Source: Actinomycetales bacterium (GTDB lineage: Bacteria > Actinomycetota > Actinomycetes > Actinomycetales > BWSM-131). Taken from it: DNA of 29,993 nt. Shown piece after piece: positions 1-8,801 of the stretch. The notes below the pieces were generated by a model. It searched no databases. It was not told the origin of the DNA and saw only the letters and a program-made list of their open reading frames with translations. Every line of letters starts with the position of its first letter. Position 1 is the stretch's first letter. The stretch lies in contig JASBSH010000130.1 of assembly GCA_030149025.1 (NCBI GenBank), forward strand, positions 1 to 29,993. Reading direction: 5' to 3'. A program made the position numbers and the translations under genes.

Positions 1-217
1 GCACGAAACCGCGAAACGCCGCCTGCAGAACGTCGCCCAAGATCCGGCAGCGGGTGGTGGCCGTCGTGACGCCACGAACCGCGCGATGTCGCCCTTTGCG
101 GCACGGGGTGCGGTCCGGCTGATCGCCTGCACGCACTACCATCGAAGGTGAGCAAGCACACCCCGACCTGCCTCGGGCAGGTGTCAGGCGAACAGCACGC
201 AAGCTTGGAGCGATCCC
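1..217. other. Unassigned region upstream of trpC
   Basis: No complete gene is supported here. A perfect 7-bp inverted repeat (ACCTGCC, loop TCG, GGCAGGT) lies at 166-182 but no T-run follows it, so it is at best a leader hairpin. A purine-rich TTGGAG at 205-210 is the likely ribosome binding site of trpC. All three forward frames are open from the window edge for some distance, so the end of an upstream gene could lie in the first 150 bases, but none of the three short translations is recognisable. Confidence 0.5.
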
Positions 218-1045
218 GTGACCGTCCTGGACGACATCATCGCCGGAGTCAGACAGGACCTGGCCGAGCGTGAGGCGACCGCCCCGCTCGACGAGATCAA
301 GGAGCGCGCGGCCAGGCAACCGCAGGCCCTGAACGGTGTCGACGCGCTCAAGCGCACCCGGGCGGAAGGCAACGCCTCCGTCAAGGTCATCGCCGAGGTC
401 AAGCGGTCCAGCCCCAGCAAGGGGGCACTCGCCGCGATCGGTGACCCCGCGGGTCTCGCCCGTGACTACGAGGCCGGTGGCGCGAGCGTCATCAGCGTCC
501 TGACGGAGCGGCGCCGGTTCGGCGGAAGCCTCGCCGACCTGGACGACGTGCGTGCCGCCGTCGACGTCCCGATCCTGCGCAAGGACTTCGTCGTCACCCC
601 GTACCAGGTGTGGGAGGCGCGTGCACACGGCGCCGACCTCGTGCTGCTCATCGTCGCCGCGCTCGAGCAGACGGTCCTGACGTCGCTCATCGAACGGATC
701 GCGTCCCTCGGTATGACAGCACTGGTCGAGTGCCACGAGGAGGACGAAGTGCGTCGCGCCATCGACGCCGGTGCCCGCGTGGTCGGCGTGAACGCCCGCA
801 ACCTCAAGACGCTCGAGGTCGACCGGAGCACCTACGCCCGCCTCGCCCCGCTGATCCCGGGCGACGTCGTCCAGGTCGCCGAGTCCGGTGTCCGAGGGCC
901 GCACGACGTGCTCGAGTACGCCCGGGCGGGCGCGGACGCCGTGCTCGTGGGCGAGGCGCTGGTGACCGGCGGCAACCCGCGAGCCGCTGTCGCCGACCTC
1001 GTCGCCGCCGGTGCGCACCCCGCACTGCGGACGGTGCGCCGGTGA
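218..1045 (+). CDS. trpC: Indole-3-glycerol phosphate synthase
   Basis: The enzyme closes the ring of carboxyphenylaminodeoxyribulose phosphate to give indole-3-glycerol phosphate, the fourth step of the tryptophan branch, in the cytoplasm. The 275-residue protein is a single TIM barrel of normal length. The family signature VIAEVKRSSPSKG is near residue 55, the catalytic lysine motif RKDF follows around residue 117, and the phosphate-binding ends VGVNARNL and VAESGV are present. The GTG start at 218 has TTGGAG seven bases upstream. The stop codon TGA (1043-1045) overlaps the GTG start of trpB, so the two genes are translationally coupled. It is a stand-alone TrpC, not fused to TrpF. The identification is firm. 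Confidence 0.97.
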   Translation: MTVLDDIIAGVRQDLAEREATAPLDEIKERAARQPQALNGVDALKRTRAEGNASVKVIAEVKRSSPSKGALAAIGDPAGLARDYEAGGASVISVLTERRRFGGSLADLDDVRAAVDVPILRKDFVVTPYQVWEARAHGADLVLLIVAALEQTVLTSLIERIASLGMTALVECHEEDEVRRAIDAGARVVGVNARNLKTLEVDRSTYARLAPLIPGDVVQVAESGVRGPHDVLEYARAGADAVLVGEALVTGGNPRAAVADLVAAGAHPALRTVRR

Positions 1046-2355
1046 CGATCGCCGGCTCGGGCGCACGACAGCAACCGCAGCAGCAGCCGGGACACCTGCG
1101 CGACCAGCACGGGCCCTACTTCGGCCAGTTCGGCGGGCGCTTCGTCCCCGAGGCGCTGATCCGTGCCCTCGACGAGCTCGACACCTGCTACCGCCAGGCA
1201 TGGGCGGACGAGGCGTTCCGCGCGGAGCTGGACCGCCTGCACGCCACCTACACGGGCCGGCCGAGCATCCTGACCGAGGTGCCGAGGTTCGCCGAGCACG
1301 CCGGCGGGGCACGCATCCTGCTCAAGCGCGAGGACCTCAACCACACCGGCTCGCACAAGATCAACAACGTCCTCGGTCAGGCGCTGCTGACCAAGCGGAT
1401 GGGTAAGACGCGCGTCATCGCGGAGACCGGCGCCGGCCAGCACGGTGTCGCAACCGCCACTGCCGCAGCCCTTCTCGACTTGGAGTGCGTCGTCTACATG
1501 GGCGAGCACGACACCGAGCGACAGGCGCTGAACGTGGCCCGGATGAGGCTGCTGGGCGCCGACGTGATCCCGGTCAAGACCGGTTCCCGCACGCTCAAGG
1601 ACGCCATCAACGAGGCCCTGCGCGACTGGGTCACGAACGTCGACACCACCCACTACCTGATGGGCACGGTCGCCGGCCCGCACCCGTTCCCCGAGATGGT
1701 GCGCGACTTCCAGAAGGTGATCGGCGAGGAGGCGCGCGGGCAGGTCCTCGACCTCACCGGCCGACTGCCGGACGCCGTGCTCGCCTGCGTCGGTGGCGGC
1801 TCCAACGCGATCGGCATCTTCCACGCCTTCCTCGACGACCCCGACGTGGCGCTCATCAGTCTGGAAGCCGGCGGCGACGGATTCGACACCGGCCGGCACG
1901 CGTCGTCCATCACGGCCGGGCAGACCGGCGTGCTGCACGGCGCCAAGTCGTTCCTCCTGCAGGACGAGGACGGCCAGACCCTCGAGTCGCACTCCATCTC
2001 AGCGGGTCTCGACTACCCGGGCGTCGGTCCGGAGCACGCATGGCTGGCAAGCACCGGGCGTGCCGCCTACCGCCCCGTCACGGACAGCGCCGCCATGGAG
2101 GCCTTCCGGCTGCTGTGCCGCACCGAGGGCATCATCCCGGCGATCGAGAGCGCCCACGCCCTCGCAGGCGCCCTGGAGACCGGTCGCGAGCTGGGGCCCG
2201 ACAGCCTGCTGCTGGTGAACCTCTCCGGCCGCGGTGACAAAGACGTCGACACAGCGGCCAGATGGTTCGGCGTGCTGAGCGACGCGGATCTGGTCCAGTC
2301 CGCAGCGACCGCGGCGGCCACCCCCGTCGACGAAGGCGAAGGGGCCGGCTGGTGA
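1042..2355 (+). CDS. trpB: Tryptophan synthase beta chain
   Basis: This PLP enzyme joins indole and L-serine to make tryptophan and forms an alpha2-beta2 complex with TrpA. The 437-residue protein shows the PLP lysine motif HTGSHKINN (K106 from the chosen start), the AETGAGQHG segment with the catalytic glutamate (E128), and the PLP-phosphate loop CVGGGSNAIG. I chose GTG 1042 because it overlaps the trpC stop in a GTGA arrangement and gives the usual length. The frame is open further upstream to 610, but that is trpC in another frame. The first 17 residues are a Gln-rich tail before the conserved HLRDQHGPYFGQFGG. It overlaps trpA by the same stop/start fusion. Confidence 0.97.
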   Translation: MTIAGSGARQQPQQQPGHLRDQHGPYFGQFGGRFVPEALIRALDELDTCYRQAWADEAFRAELDRLHATYTGRPSILTEVPRFAEHAGGARILLKREDLNHTGSHKINNVLGQALLTKRMGKTRVIAETGAGQHGVATATAAALLDLECVVYMGEHDTERQALNVARMRLLGADVIPVKTGSRTLKDAINEALRDWVTNVDTTHYLMGTVAGPHPFPEMVRDFQKVIGEEARGQVLDLTGRLPDAVLACVGGGSNAIGIFHAFLDDPDVALISLEAGGDGFDTGRHASSITAGQTGVLHGAKSFLLQDEDGQTLESHSISAGLDYPGVGPEHAWLASTGRAAYRPVTDSAAMEAFRLLCRTEGIIPAIESAHALAGALETGRELGPDSLLLVNLSGRGDKDVDTAARWFGVLSDADLVQSAATAAATPVDEGEGAGW

Positions 2356-3209
2356 CCGGCAGCGCTGTCGACCAGACCGGTCGCACCGGCGCGCGCCTGG
2401 AGGAGCTGCGCGCGGCCGGGCGGGCGGCGCTGATCTCTTTCCTGCCGGCGGGTTTCCCCGATCTGGAGACCTCCGTGGCCGCCGCGCGCGCGGCCGTGGA
2501 GGCCGGAGTCGACATCGTCGAGCTCGGGCTCCCTTACAGCGACCCGGTGATGGACGGGCCGGTCATCCAGCGCGCGGCGCAGCAGGCACTGGACGGCGGC
2601 ACACGCACCAAGCAGGTGCTCCACGCGGTGGAGCAGGTGGCAGCGGCCGGGGCGCCGGTCGTCGTGATGACGTACTGGAACCCGGTCCTGCGCTACGGCG
2701 TCGACGCCTTCGCCCGCGACCTGGCGTCCGCCGGCGGTGCAGGCCTCATCACGCCCGACCTCGTCCCTGACGAAGCCGGCGAGTGGATCGCCGCGAGCGA
2801 TGCCCACGACCTCGACCGGATCTTCCTCGTCGCCCCCTCCTCCTCACCCGAGCGCCTGGCGATGACGGCGAGGGCGTGCCGCGGCTTCGTCTACGCGGCG
2901 TCGACCATGGGGGTGACCGGCGTCCGCGCATCGGTAGGGGACGCCGCGCAGCGGCTCGTTCACGACACCCGCGGGGCGGGTGCCGAGCGGGTCTGCGTCG
3001 GTCTCGGTGTCTCCAACCCCGAGCAGGCAGCGGAGGTCGGTGCGTACGCCGACGGGGTCATCGTCGGCTCCGCGTTCGTGAAGGCACTCGACGATCGCGG
3101 TCTGGACGGCGTCACGCAGCTCGCGGGGGACCTTGCGGCCGGCGTCGCTCGTTCGCGCGCCGCTGCTGCCACGAACAGCACGGCCGGGACAGGGAAAGCG
3201 AGCGAGTGA
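2352..3209 (+). CDS. trpA: Tryptophan synthase alpha chain
   Basis: TrpA cleaves indole-3-glycerol phosphate to indole and glyceraldehyde-3-phosphate and channels indole to TrpB. The 285-residue TIM barrel has both catalytic acids in place: E57 in VDIVELGLPYSDP and D68 in MDGPVIQ. The phosphate-binding region near VCVGLGVSNPEQA and GVIVGSAFV is intact. The GTG start at 2352 overlaps the trpB stop by four bases, which fixes the start. The C-terminus is an Ala/Ser/Thr-rich tail. It ends at 3209, only 7 bases before the likely lgt start. Confidence 0.97.
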   Translation: MTGSAVDQTGRTGARLEELRAAGRAALISFLPAGFPDLETSVAAARAAVEAGVDIVELGLPYSDPVMDGPVIQRAAQQALDGGTRTKQVLHAVEQVAAAGAPVVVMTYWNPVLRYGVDAFARDLASAGGAGLITPDLVPDEAGEWIAASDAHDLDRIFLVAPSSSPERLAMTARACRGFVYAASTMGVTGVRASVGDAAQRLVHDTRGAGAERVCVGLGVSNPEQAAEVGAYADGVIVGSAFVKALDDRGLDGVTQLAGDLAAGVARSRAAAATNSTAGTGKASE

Positions 3210-3216
3210 GCCTGCT

Positions 3217-4116
3217 GTGACCGCGCTGACGATGCCGCTGTCAGGTGTCCTCACCTACATCCCGAGCCCGTCCCAGGGCGTCTGGTACCTGGGGCCATTG
3301 CCCTTGCGCGCCTACGCGATCATGATCCTCATCGGCATCGCCGCCGCGATCTGGATCGGCGACCGGCGCTGGCGGGAGCGTGGCGGTTCGGAGGGCACGG
3401 TCGCCGACGTCGCGGTGTGGGCCGTGCCGTTCGGTGTCATCGGCGGCCGGATCTACCACGTGATCACCTCTCCCGAGCCGTACTTCGGCCCGAACGGCGA
3501 CCCGCTGCAGGCGCTCGAGATCTGGAAGGGCGGCCTCGGCATCTGGGGTGCCATCTCCCTCGGCGCCGTCGGGGCATGGATCGGGTGCCGCCGGCAGGGT
3601 GTGCGGCTCAGCTCGTTCGCGGACGCCGTCGCGCCGGGAGTGCTTGTCGCGCAAGCGATCGGCCGTCTCGGCAACTGGTTCAACCAGGAGCTGTTCGGTG
3701 GCCCCACCACGCTGCCGTGGGGTCTGATGATCGATCCCGCGCACCGGCCGCCCGGTTACGAGCAGTACGCCACCTTCCACCCCACGTTCCTCTACGAGCT
3801 GCTGTGGAACCTGGCCGGAGCGGCGTTCATCATCTGGCTCGACCGACGGTTCCGGTTGGGGCACGGCCGCGTCTTCTGGGCGTACGTCGTCGTCTACACC
3901 CTCGGCCGGGTCTGGATCGAGATGCTGCGCATCGACACCGCCGAGCAGGTCCTCGGGCTGCGGCTCAACGTCTGGACCTCGATCATCGTCGCGCTGCTCG
4001 GTGCCGTCGCCTTCGTGATCAGCACCCGCCGACGGCCCGGCCGGGAGAGCACCGTCTACCTGCCCGGGCGGGAGCCGGCTCCCGAGCCGGACGCTCCAGC
4101 ATCCGAACACCGCTGA
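3217..4116 (+). CDS. lgt: Prolipoprotein diacylglyceryl transferase
   Basis: Lgt moves diacylglycerol from phosphatidylglycerol to the lipobox cysteine of prolipoproteins at the outer face of the membrane. The 299-residue protein has about seven hydrophobic segments and the Lgt signature GRLGNWFNQELFGG (residues 149-162), followed by HPTFLYE, which is also typical. A short Arg/Pro/Glu-rich cytoplasmic tail ends the protein. I chose GTG 3217, seven bases after trpA; ATG 3232 (MPLSGVLTYIPSPS) is an equally good alternative. Placement directly behind trpA is a common actinobacterial arrangement. A client is encoded in this window, the lipoprotein starting at 13531. Confidence 0.95.
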   Translation: MTALTMPLSGVLTYIPSPSQGVWYLGPLPLRAYAIMILIGIAAAIWIGDRRWRERGGSEGTVADVAVWAVPFGVIGGRIYHVITSPEPYFGPNGDPLQALEIWKGGLGIWGAISLGAVGAWIGCRRQGVRLSSFADAVAPGVLVAQAIGRLGNWFNQELFGGPTTLPWGLMIDPAHRPPGYEQYATFHPTFLYELLWNLAGAAFIIWLDRRFRLGHGRVFWAYVVVYTLGRVWIEMLRIDTAEQVLGLRLNVWTSIIVALLGAVAFVISTRRRPGRESTVYLPGREPAPEPDAPASEHR

Positions 4117-4119
4117 ACC

Positions 4120-4136
4120 CACCCCGAGCGGGGGTG
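4120..4136 (+). terminator. Weak hairpin after lgt
   Basis: CACCCC and GGGGTG form a 6-bp stem around the loop GAGCG, three bases after the lgt stop. No T-run follows, so it may only be an RNA 3' end stabiliser. Confidence 0.35.
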
Positions 4137-4173
4137 TATCGTCCCGGGCACACGAAGGGGCCAGTGCCGTCTC

Positions 4174-4210
4174 CTTTCCGATGAATTTCCTCAGAAGTTC
4201 CGCCGGAAAG
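4174..4210 (+). promoter_or_regulatory. Possible stem-loop leader of gltB
   Basis: An outer stem CTTTCCG (4174-4180) / CGGAAAG (4204-4210) encloses an inner stem AATTTC (4184-4189) / GAAGTT (4194-4199, one G-U pair) with loop CTCA. The outer right arm contains GGAAAG, a purine tract 10 bases before the alternative GTG start of gltB at 4221. It could act in RNA, by masking that tract, or in DNA, as an operator. Both readings are inference from base pairing only. Confidence 0.4.
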
Positions 4211-4226
4211 ATCCAGGACGGTGCCG

Positions 4227-7200
4227 ATGCTCTCAGCCTTCGACCGCTTCTCCGCCCGCCCCCAGGCGCAGGGCATGTACGACCCCGCCCAGGAGCACGA
4301 CGCCTGCGGCCTCGCCTTCGTCGCCACCCTCCGCGGTGAGCCCGGGCACGACATCGTCGAACACGCCCTGGTCGCGCTGCGCAACCTCGACCACCGCGGC
4401 GCCGTCGGCTCCGAGCCGGACTCCGGCGACGGCGCGGGCATCCTCACCCAGGTCCCGGACGCCTTCCTCCGCGACGTCGTCGGCTTCGACCTGCCGGCCA
4501 GGGGCGCCTACGCGGTCGGCACCGTCTTCCTCCCGGACGACGACACGCAGGAGGCCGAGGCCCGTCACGTTGTCGAACGGGTCGCCGAACAGGAGGGGTT
4601 GACAGTCCTCGGCTGGCGGGACGTGCCCACGGCGCCGGAGCTGATCGGCCCGACCGCCCGGTCGTGCATGCCGCGTTTGGCGCAGGTCTTCGTGGCGGCT
4701 GCCAGGCTTCCCGTGCAGGGCATCGCCCTGGACCGGCTCGCCTTCTGCGCCCGCAAGAGGCTGGAGCGCGAAGCCGGCCTCTACGTGCCCTCCCTGTCGA
4801 GCCGGACCCTCGTCTACAAGGGCATGCTGACGACCGGCCAGCTCCAACCGTTCTTCCCCGACCTCAGCGACCGTCGCTACGCGACCGAGCTTGCCGTCGT
4901 CCACTCGCGGTTCTCCACGAACACTTTCCCGTCGTGGCCGCTCGCGCACCCGTTCCGGTTCATCGCGCACAACGGGGAGATCAACACCGTCCGCGGGAAC
5001 CGCAACTGGATGCGGGCGCGGGAGAGCCAGCTGCGCAGCGCCGTCCTGCCGGGCGACCTGGAGCGGCTGTTCCCCATCTGCAGCGACGGCGCGAGCGACT
5101 CCGCCTCCTTCGACGAGGTGCTGGAGCTGCTGCACCTCAGCGGCCGCTCCCTGCCGCACGCGGTCCTGATGATGATCCCGGAGGCCTGGGAGAACCACGA
5201 GGAGATGGAGCCGGCCCGCCGAGCCTTCTACGAGTTCCACTCGATGCTCATGGAGCCGTGGGACGGGCCGGCCGACCTGGTCTTCTCCGACGGCACGGTC
5301 GTGGGCGCCGTGCTGGACCGGAACGGCCTGCGGCCCGGTCGGTACTGGGTCACGGACGACGGGCTGGTCGTGCTCGCCAGCGAGGTCGGCGTACTCGACC
5401 TGGACCCGGCGACCATCGTCCGGAAGGGCAGGTTGCAGCCCGGGCGGATGCTCCTGGTCGACACCGAGCGCGGCCGGATCGTCGGCGACGCGGAGGTCAA
5501 GGCGGAGCTGGCTGCCCAGCACCCGTACGACGAGTGGCTGCACGCCGGGCTGGTGCGCCTCGCCGACCTGCCCGACCGCGAGCACATCACCCACACCCAC
5601 ACGTCGGTGACCAGGCGCCAGCAGACCTTCGGGTACACCGAGGAGGAGCTGCGCGTGCTGCTGGCGCCGATGGCACGCACCGGCGCGGAGCCGATCGGCT
5701 CCATGGGCACCGACACCCCGATCGCCGTCCTCTCCAGCCGGCCCCGGCTGCTGTTCGACTACTTCACCCAGCTGTTCGCCCAGGTCACCAACCCGCCGCT
5801 GGACGCCATCCGGGAAGAGCTCGTCACCTCCTTGGCGACGTCGATGGGGCCGGAACCGAACCTCCTCGAGGCCGGCCCGGCCCACTGCCGGCAGGTCGTG
5901 CTGGACTTCCCGGTGATCGACAACGACGAGCTGGCGAAGATCGTCCACATCAACGCCGACGGTGACCTGCCGGGTTTCGGCACCGTCGTGGTCCGGGGCC
6001 TGTACCCGGTCGCGGGCGGGGGAGAGGCGCTCGCCGCCAGGATCGACGAGATCTGCGCCGAAGTGTCGGCGGCCATCGAGGCGGGCGCACGCTTCGTCGT
6101 CCTGTCCGACCGTGACTCGGACGCCGGCCACGCGCCGATCCCGTCGCTGCTGCTCACCAGCGCCGTGCACCACCACCTCATCCGGCAGCGGACCCGGACC
6201 CAGGTCGGACTGGTGGTCGAGGCGGGCGATGTGCGCGAGGTGCACCACGTCGCACTGCTGATCGGCTACGGCGCCGCGGCGGTCAACCCGTACCTGGCGA
6301 TGGAGTCCGTGGAGGACCAGTGCCGTCCCGGGGGGCTGCTCGAGGGCGAGGACCCCCAGCAGGCGGTGCGGCGGCTCATCAAGGCGCTCGGCAAGGGGCT
6401 GCTCAAGGTGATGAGCAAGATGGGCATCTCGACGGTTGCCTCCTACCGGGGGGCGCAGGTCTTCGAGTCCATCGGGCTCGCCCGGGACCTGGTCGACCGG
6501 TACTTCACCGGCACGACGAGCCGGCTCGGCGGTGTGGGGATCGACGTGCTCGCCGATGAGGTCGCGGCCCGGCACGAGCGGGCCTACCCCTTGTCGGTGA
6601 CCAGCGCGGCGCACCGGCGGCTGGAGGTCGGTGGGGAGTACCAGTGGCGGCGCGAGGGCGAGCCCCACCTGTTCGACCCGGACACGGTGTTCCGGCTGCA
6701 GCACGCCACGAGGACCGGTCGTTACGACATCTTCCGGACGTACACCCAGCGGGTGGACGAGCAGGCTCGGCGGCTGATGACGCTGCGCGGCCTGTTCGGC
6801 TTCAGGCCGGACCGCGAGCCGGTGCCCCTGGATGAGGTGGAGCCGGTCAGCGAGATCGTCAAGCGGTTCTCCACCGGGGCGATGAGCTACGGCTCCATCT
6901 CCGCGGAGGCCCACGAGACCCTGGCGATCGCCATGAACCGCCTGGGCGCCAAGTCGAACACCGGTGAGGGCGGGGAGGACGTCGAGCGGCTGACCGACCC
7001 TGCGCGCCGGTCCGCGATCAAGCAGGTGGCGTCGGGACGCTTCGGCGTCACCAGCGCCTACCTGACGAACGCGGACGACATCCAGATCAAGATGGCCCAG
7101 GGGGCCAAGCCGGGTGAGGGCGGCCAGCTGCCCGGCCACAAGGTCTACCCGTGGATCGCCAGCACGAGGCACTCCACGCCGGGCATCGGCCTGATCTCGC

Positions 7201-8801
7201 CGCCGCCGCACCACGACATCTACTCGATCGAGGACCTCGCCCAGCTGATCCTGGACCTCAAGAGCGCGAATCCGGAGGCCCGGATCCACGTCAAGCTGGT
7301 CAGCGAGGTCGGTGTGGGCACCGTTGCCGCGGGTGTGTCGAAGGCGCACGCTGACGTCGTCCTCATCTCCGGTCACGACGGGGGAACCGGCGCGAGCCCG
7401 CTGACGTCCCTCAAGCACGCCGGTGCCCCTTGGGAGCTGGGCCTCGCGGAGACACAACAGACCCTGCTGCTCAACGGACTTCGCGACCGGATCGTCGTGC
7501 AGTGCGACGGGCAGCTCAAGACCGGCCGCGACGTGGTGGTGGCCGCACTGCTGGGCGCGGAGGAGTTCGGCTTCGCCACGGCGCCGCTCGTGGTCGCGGG
7601 CTGCGTGATGATGCGGGTCTGCCACCTCGACACGTGCCCGGTGGGTATCGCTACCCAGAACCCGGAGCTGCGGGCCCGCTTCACGGGCAAGCCGGAGTTC
7701 GTCGTGAACTTCTTCGAGTTCATCGCCGAAGAGGTGCGAGAGCACCTGGCGTCGTTGGGCTTCCGCAGCCTCGACGAGGCCATCGGTCACGTCGAGGTGC
7801 TCGACACCGCGGAGGCGGTCGAGCACTGGAAGGCGAGCGGTCTGGACCTGGCGCCGGTGCTGCACCTGCCGGCGTTGACGCCCGGTGCCGCCCGCCGACG
7901 GGTCACCGCCCAGGACCACGGCCTGGAGAAGTCGCTGGACCACGAGCTGATCGCGCTCAGCGGTGACGCACTGGACAGCGGTGTGCCGGTCGCCATCGCG
8001 ATGCCCGTCCGCAACGTGAACCGCTCCGTCGGCACGCTGTTGGGCCACGAGGTGACGAAAGCGTACGGCGCACAAGGGTTGCCGCCGGGGACCATCGATG
8101 TCACCCTCACCGGCTCCGCCGGCCAGTCGCTGGGCGCGTTCCTGCCCAGCGGGGTCACCCTGCGGCTGTTCGGCGACGCGAACGACTACGTGGCCAAGGG
8201 ACTGTCAGGCGGCCGCGTCGTCGTCCGCCCCGACCGCGCCGCGCCCTTCGTACCGGCCAAGAACGTGGTGGCCGGCAACGTCGTGGGCTACGGCGCGACG
8301 TCCGGGGAGCTGTTCATCCGGGGCCAGGTCGGTGAGCGCTTCTGCGTCCGCAACTCGGGGGCGACGGCGGTCGTGGAGGGCGTCGGCGACCACGGGTGCG
8401 AGTACATGACCGGTGGGGTCGTGCTCGTGCTCGGCCCCACCGGAAGGAACTTCGGTGCCGGCATGTCCGGTGGCGTGGCGTACGTGCTCGACTTCGACCC
8501 GGTCCGGCTGAACCCGCAGGCCAGGGCCGCCGGGGAGATCGCGCCGACGCCTCTGGGCGGAGGCGACGCGGATATCGTCCGGAACCTGCTGCAGCGGCAC
8601 CTTGAGGAGACGGAGTCGAGCGTCGCCTGGCGCGTCCTGCAGGAGTTCGAGGACTGGCTGCCGCGTTTCACGAAGCTCACCCATCGCGATTACGCGCACG
8701 TCGTCGCGATCCGTTCGGCGGCGGCCGACGACGGCAAGGACCCGGACGGGGACGCCGTCTGGGCGAGCATCCTGAACGTGATGGAGGGCGCACGTGGCTG
8801 A
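4227..8801 (+). CDS. gltB: Glutamate synthase large (alpha) subunit
   Basis: With GltD this subunit converts glutamine and 2-oxoglutarate to two glutamates using NADPH. The 1524-residue protein has the normal four-domain order: N-terminal class II amidotransferase, central domain, FMN/2-oxoglutarate synthase barrel, and C-terminal GXGXG beta-helix. The nucleophile is the cysteine of EHDACGLAF (C27 from ATG 4227), so a short propeptide would be removed. The 3Fe-4S cysteines are in CVMMRVCHLDTC (about residues 1126, 1132 and 1137). ATG 4227 has AGGA at 4215-4218. GTG 4221, two codons upstream, is an in-frame alternative. No internal stops occur in this very long gene, which is a useful control for the broken genes elsewhere in the window. 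It overlaps gltD by 8 bases. Confidence 0.97.
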   Translation: MLSAFDRFSARPQAQGMYDPAQEHDACGLAFVATLRGEPGHDIVEHALVALRNLDHRGAVGSEPDSGDGAGILTQVPDAFLRDVVGFDLPARGAYAVGTVFLPDDDTQEAEARHVVERVAEQEGLTVLGWRDVPTAPELIGPTARSCMPRLAQVFVAAARLPVQGIALDRLAFCARKRLEREAGLYVPSLSSRTLVYKGMLTTGQLQPFFPDLSDRRYATELAVVHSRFSTNTFPSWPLAHPFRFIAHNGEINTVRGNRNWMRARESQLRSAVLPGDLERLFPICSDGASDSASFDEVLELLHLSGRSLPHAVLMMIPEAWENHEEMEPARRAFYEFHSMLMEPWDGPADLVFSDGTVVGAVLDRNGLRPGRYWVTDDGLVVLASEVGVLDLDPATIVRKGRLQPGRMLLVDTERGRIVGDAEVKAELAAQHPYDEWLHAGLVRLADLPDREHITHTHTSVTRRQQTFGYTEEELRVLLAPMARTGAEPIGSMGTDTPIAVLSSRPRLLFDYFTQLFAQVTNPPLDAIREELVTSLATSMGPEPNLLEAGPAHCRQVVLDFPVIDNDELAKIVHINADGDLPGFGTVVVRGLYPVAGGGEALAARIDEICAEVSAAIEAGARFVVLSDRDSDAGHAPIPSLLLTSAVHHHLIRQRTRTQVGLVVEAGDVREVHHVALLIGYGAAAVNPYLAMESVEDQCRPGGLLEGEDPQQAVRRLIKALGKGLLKVMSKMGISTVASYRGAQVFESIGLARDLVDRYFTGTTSRLGGVGIDVLADEVAARHERAYPLSVTSAAHRRLEVGGEYQWRREGEPHLFDPDTVFRLQHATRTGRYDIFRTYTQRVDEQARRLMTLRGLFGFRPDREPVPLDEVEPVSEIVKRFSTGAMSYGSISAEAHETLAIAMNRLGAKSNTGEGGEDVERLTDPARRSAIKQVASGRFGVTSAYLTNADDIQIKMAQGAKPGEGGQLPGHKVYPWIASTRHSTPGIGLISPPPHHDIYSIEDLAQLILDLKSANPEARIHVKLVSEVGVGTVAAGVSKAHADVVLISGHDGGTGASPLTSLKHAGAPWELGLAETQQTLLLNGLRDRIVVQCDGQLKTGRDVVVAALLGAEEFGFATAPLVVAGCVMMRVCHLDTCPVGIATQNPELRARFTGKPEFVVNFFEFIAEEVREHLASLGFRSLDEAIGHVEVLDTAEAVEHWKASGLDLAPVLHLPALTPGAARRRVTAQDHGLEKSLDHELIALSGDALDSGVPVAIAMPVRNVNRSVGTLLGHEVTKAYGAQGLPPGTIDVTLTGSAGQSLGAFLPSGVTLRLFGDANDYVAKGLSGGRVVVRPDRAAPFVPAKNVVAGNVVGYGATSGELFIRGQVGERFCVRNSGATAVVEGVGDHGCEYMTGGVVLVLGPTGRNFGAGMSGGVAYVLDFDPVRLNPQARAAGEIAPTPLGGGDADIVRNLLQRHLEETESSVAWRVLQEFEDWLPRFTKLTHRDYAHVVAIRSAAADDGKDPDGDAVWASILNVMEGARG

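Noticed and set aside
49..182. Possible trp attenuator: tandem Trp codons TGG TGG (55-60) followed by TGA and a hairpin at 166-182
   Set aside because: No start codon for a leader peptide lies inside the window in that frame, the hairpin lacks a T-run, and no alternative pairing was found. The window starts too late to judge.
832..1992. 386-codon minus-strand open frame opposite trpC and trpB
   Set aside because: Antisense shadow; both + strand genes are complete with conserved active sites.
3133..3216. Upstream in-frame extension of lgt (29 codons before 3217)
   Set aside because: It overlaps the end of trpA in another frame and is Arg/Pro-rich. The start 3217 or 3232 gives the normal Lgt N-terminus.
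4233..8075. Long open frame of 1280 codons on the minus strand
   Set aside because: It is the antisense shadow of gltB in high-GC codon usage. Its translation is Arg/Gly/Val-rich with no recognisable domain, and gltB is certain.
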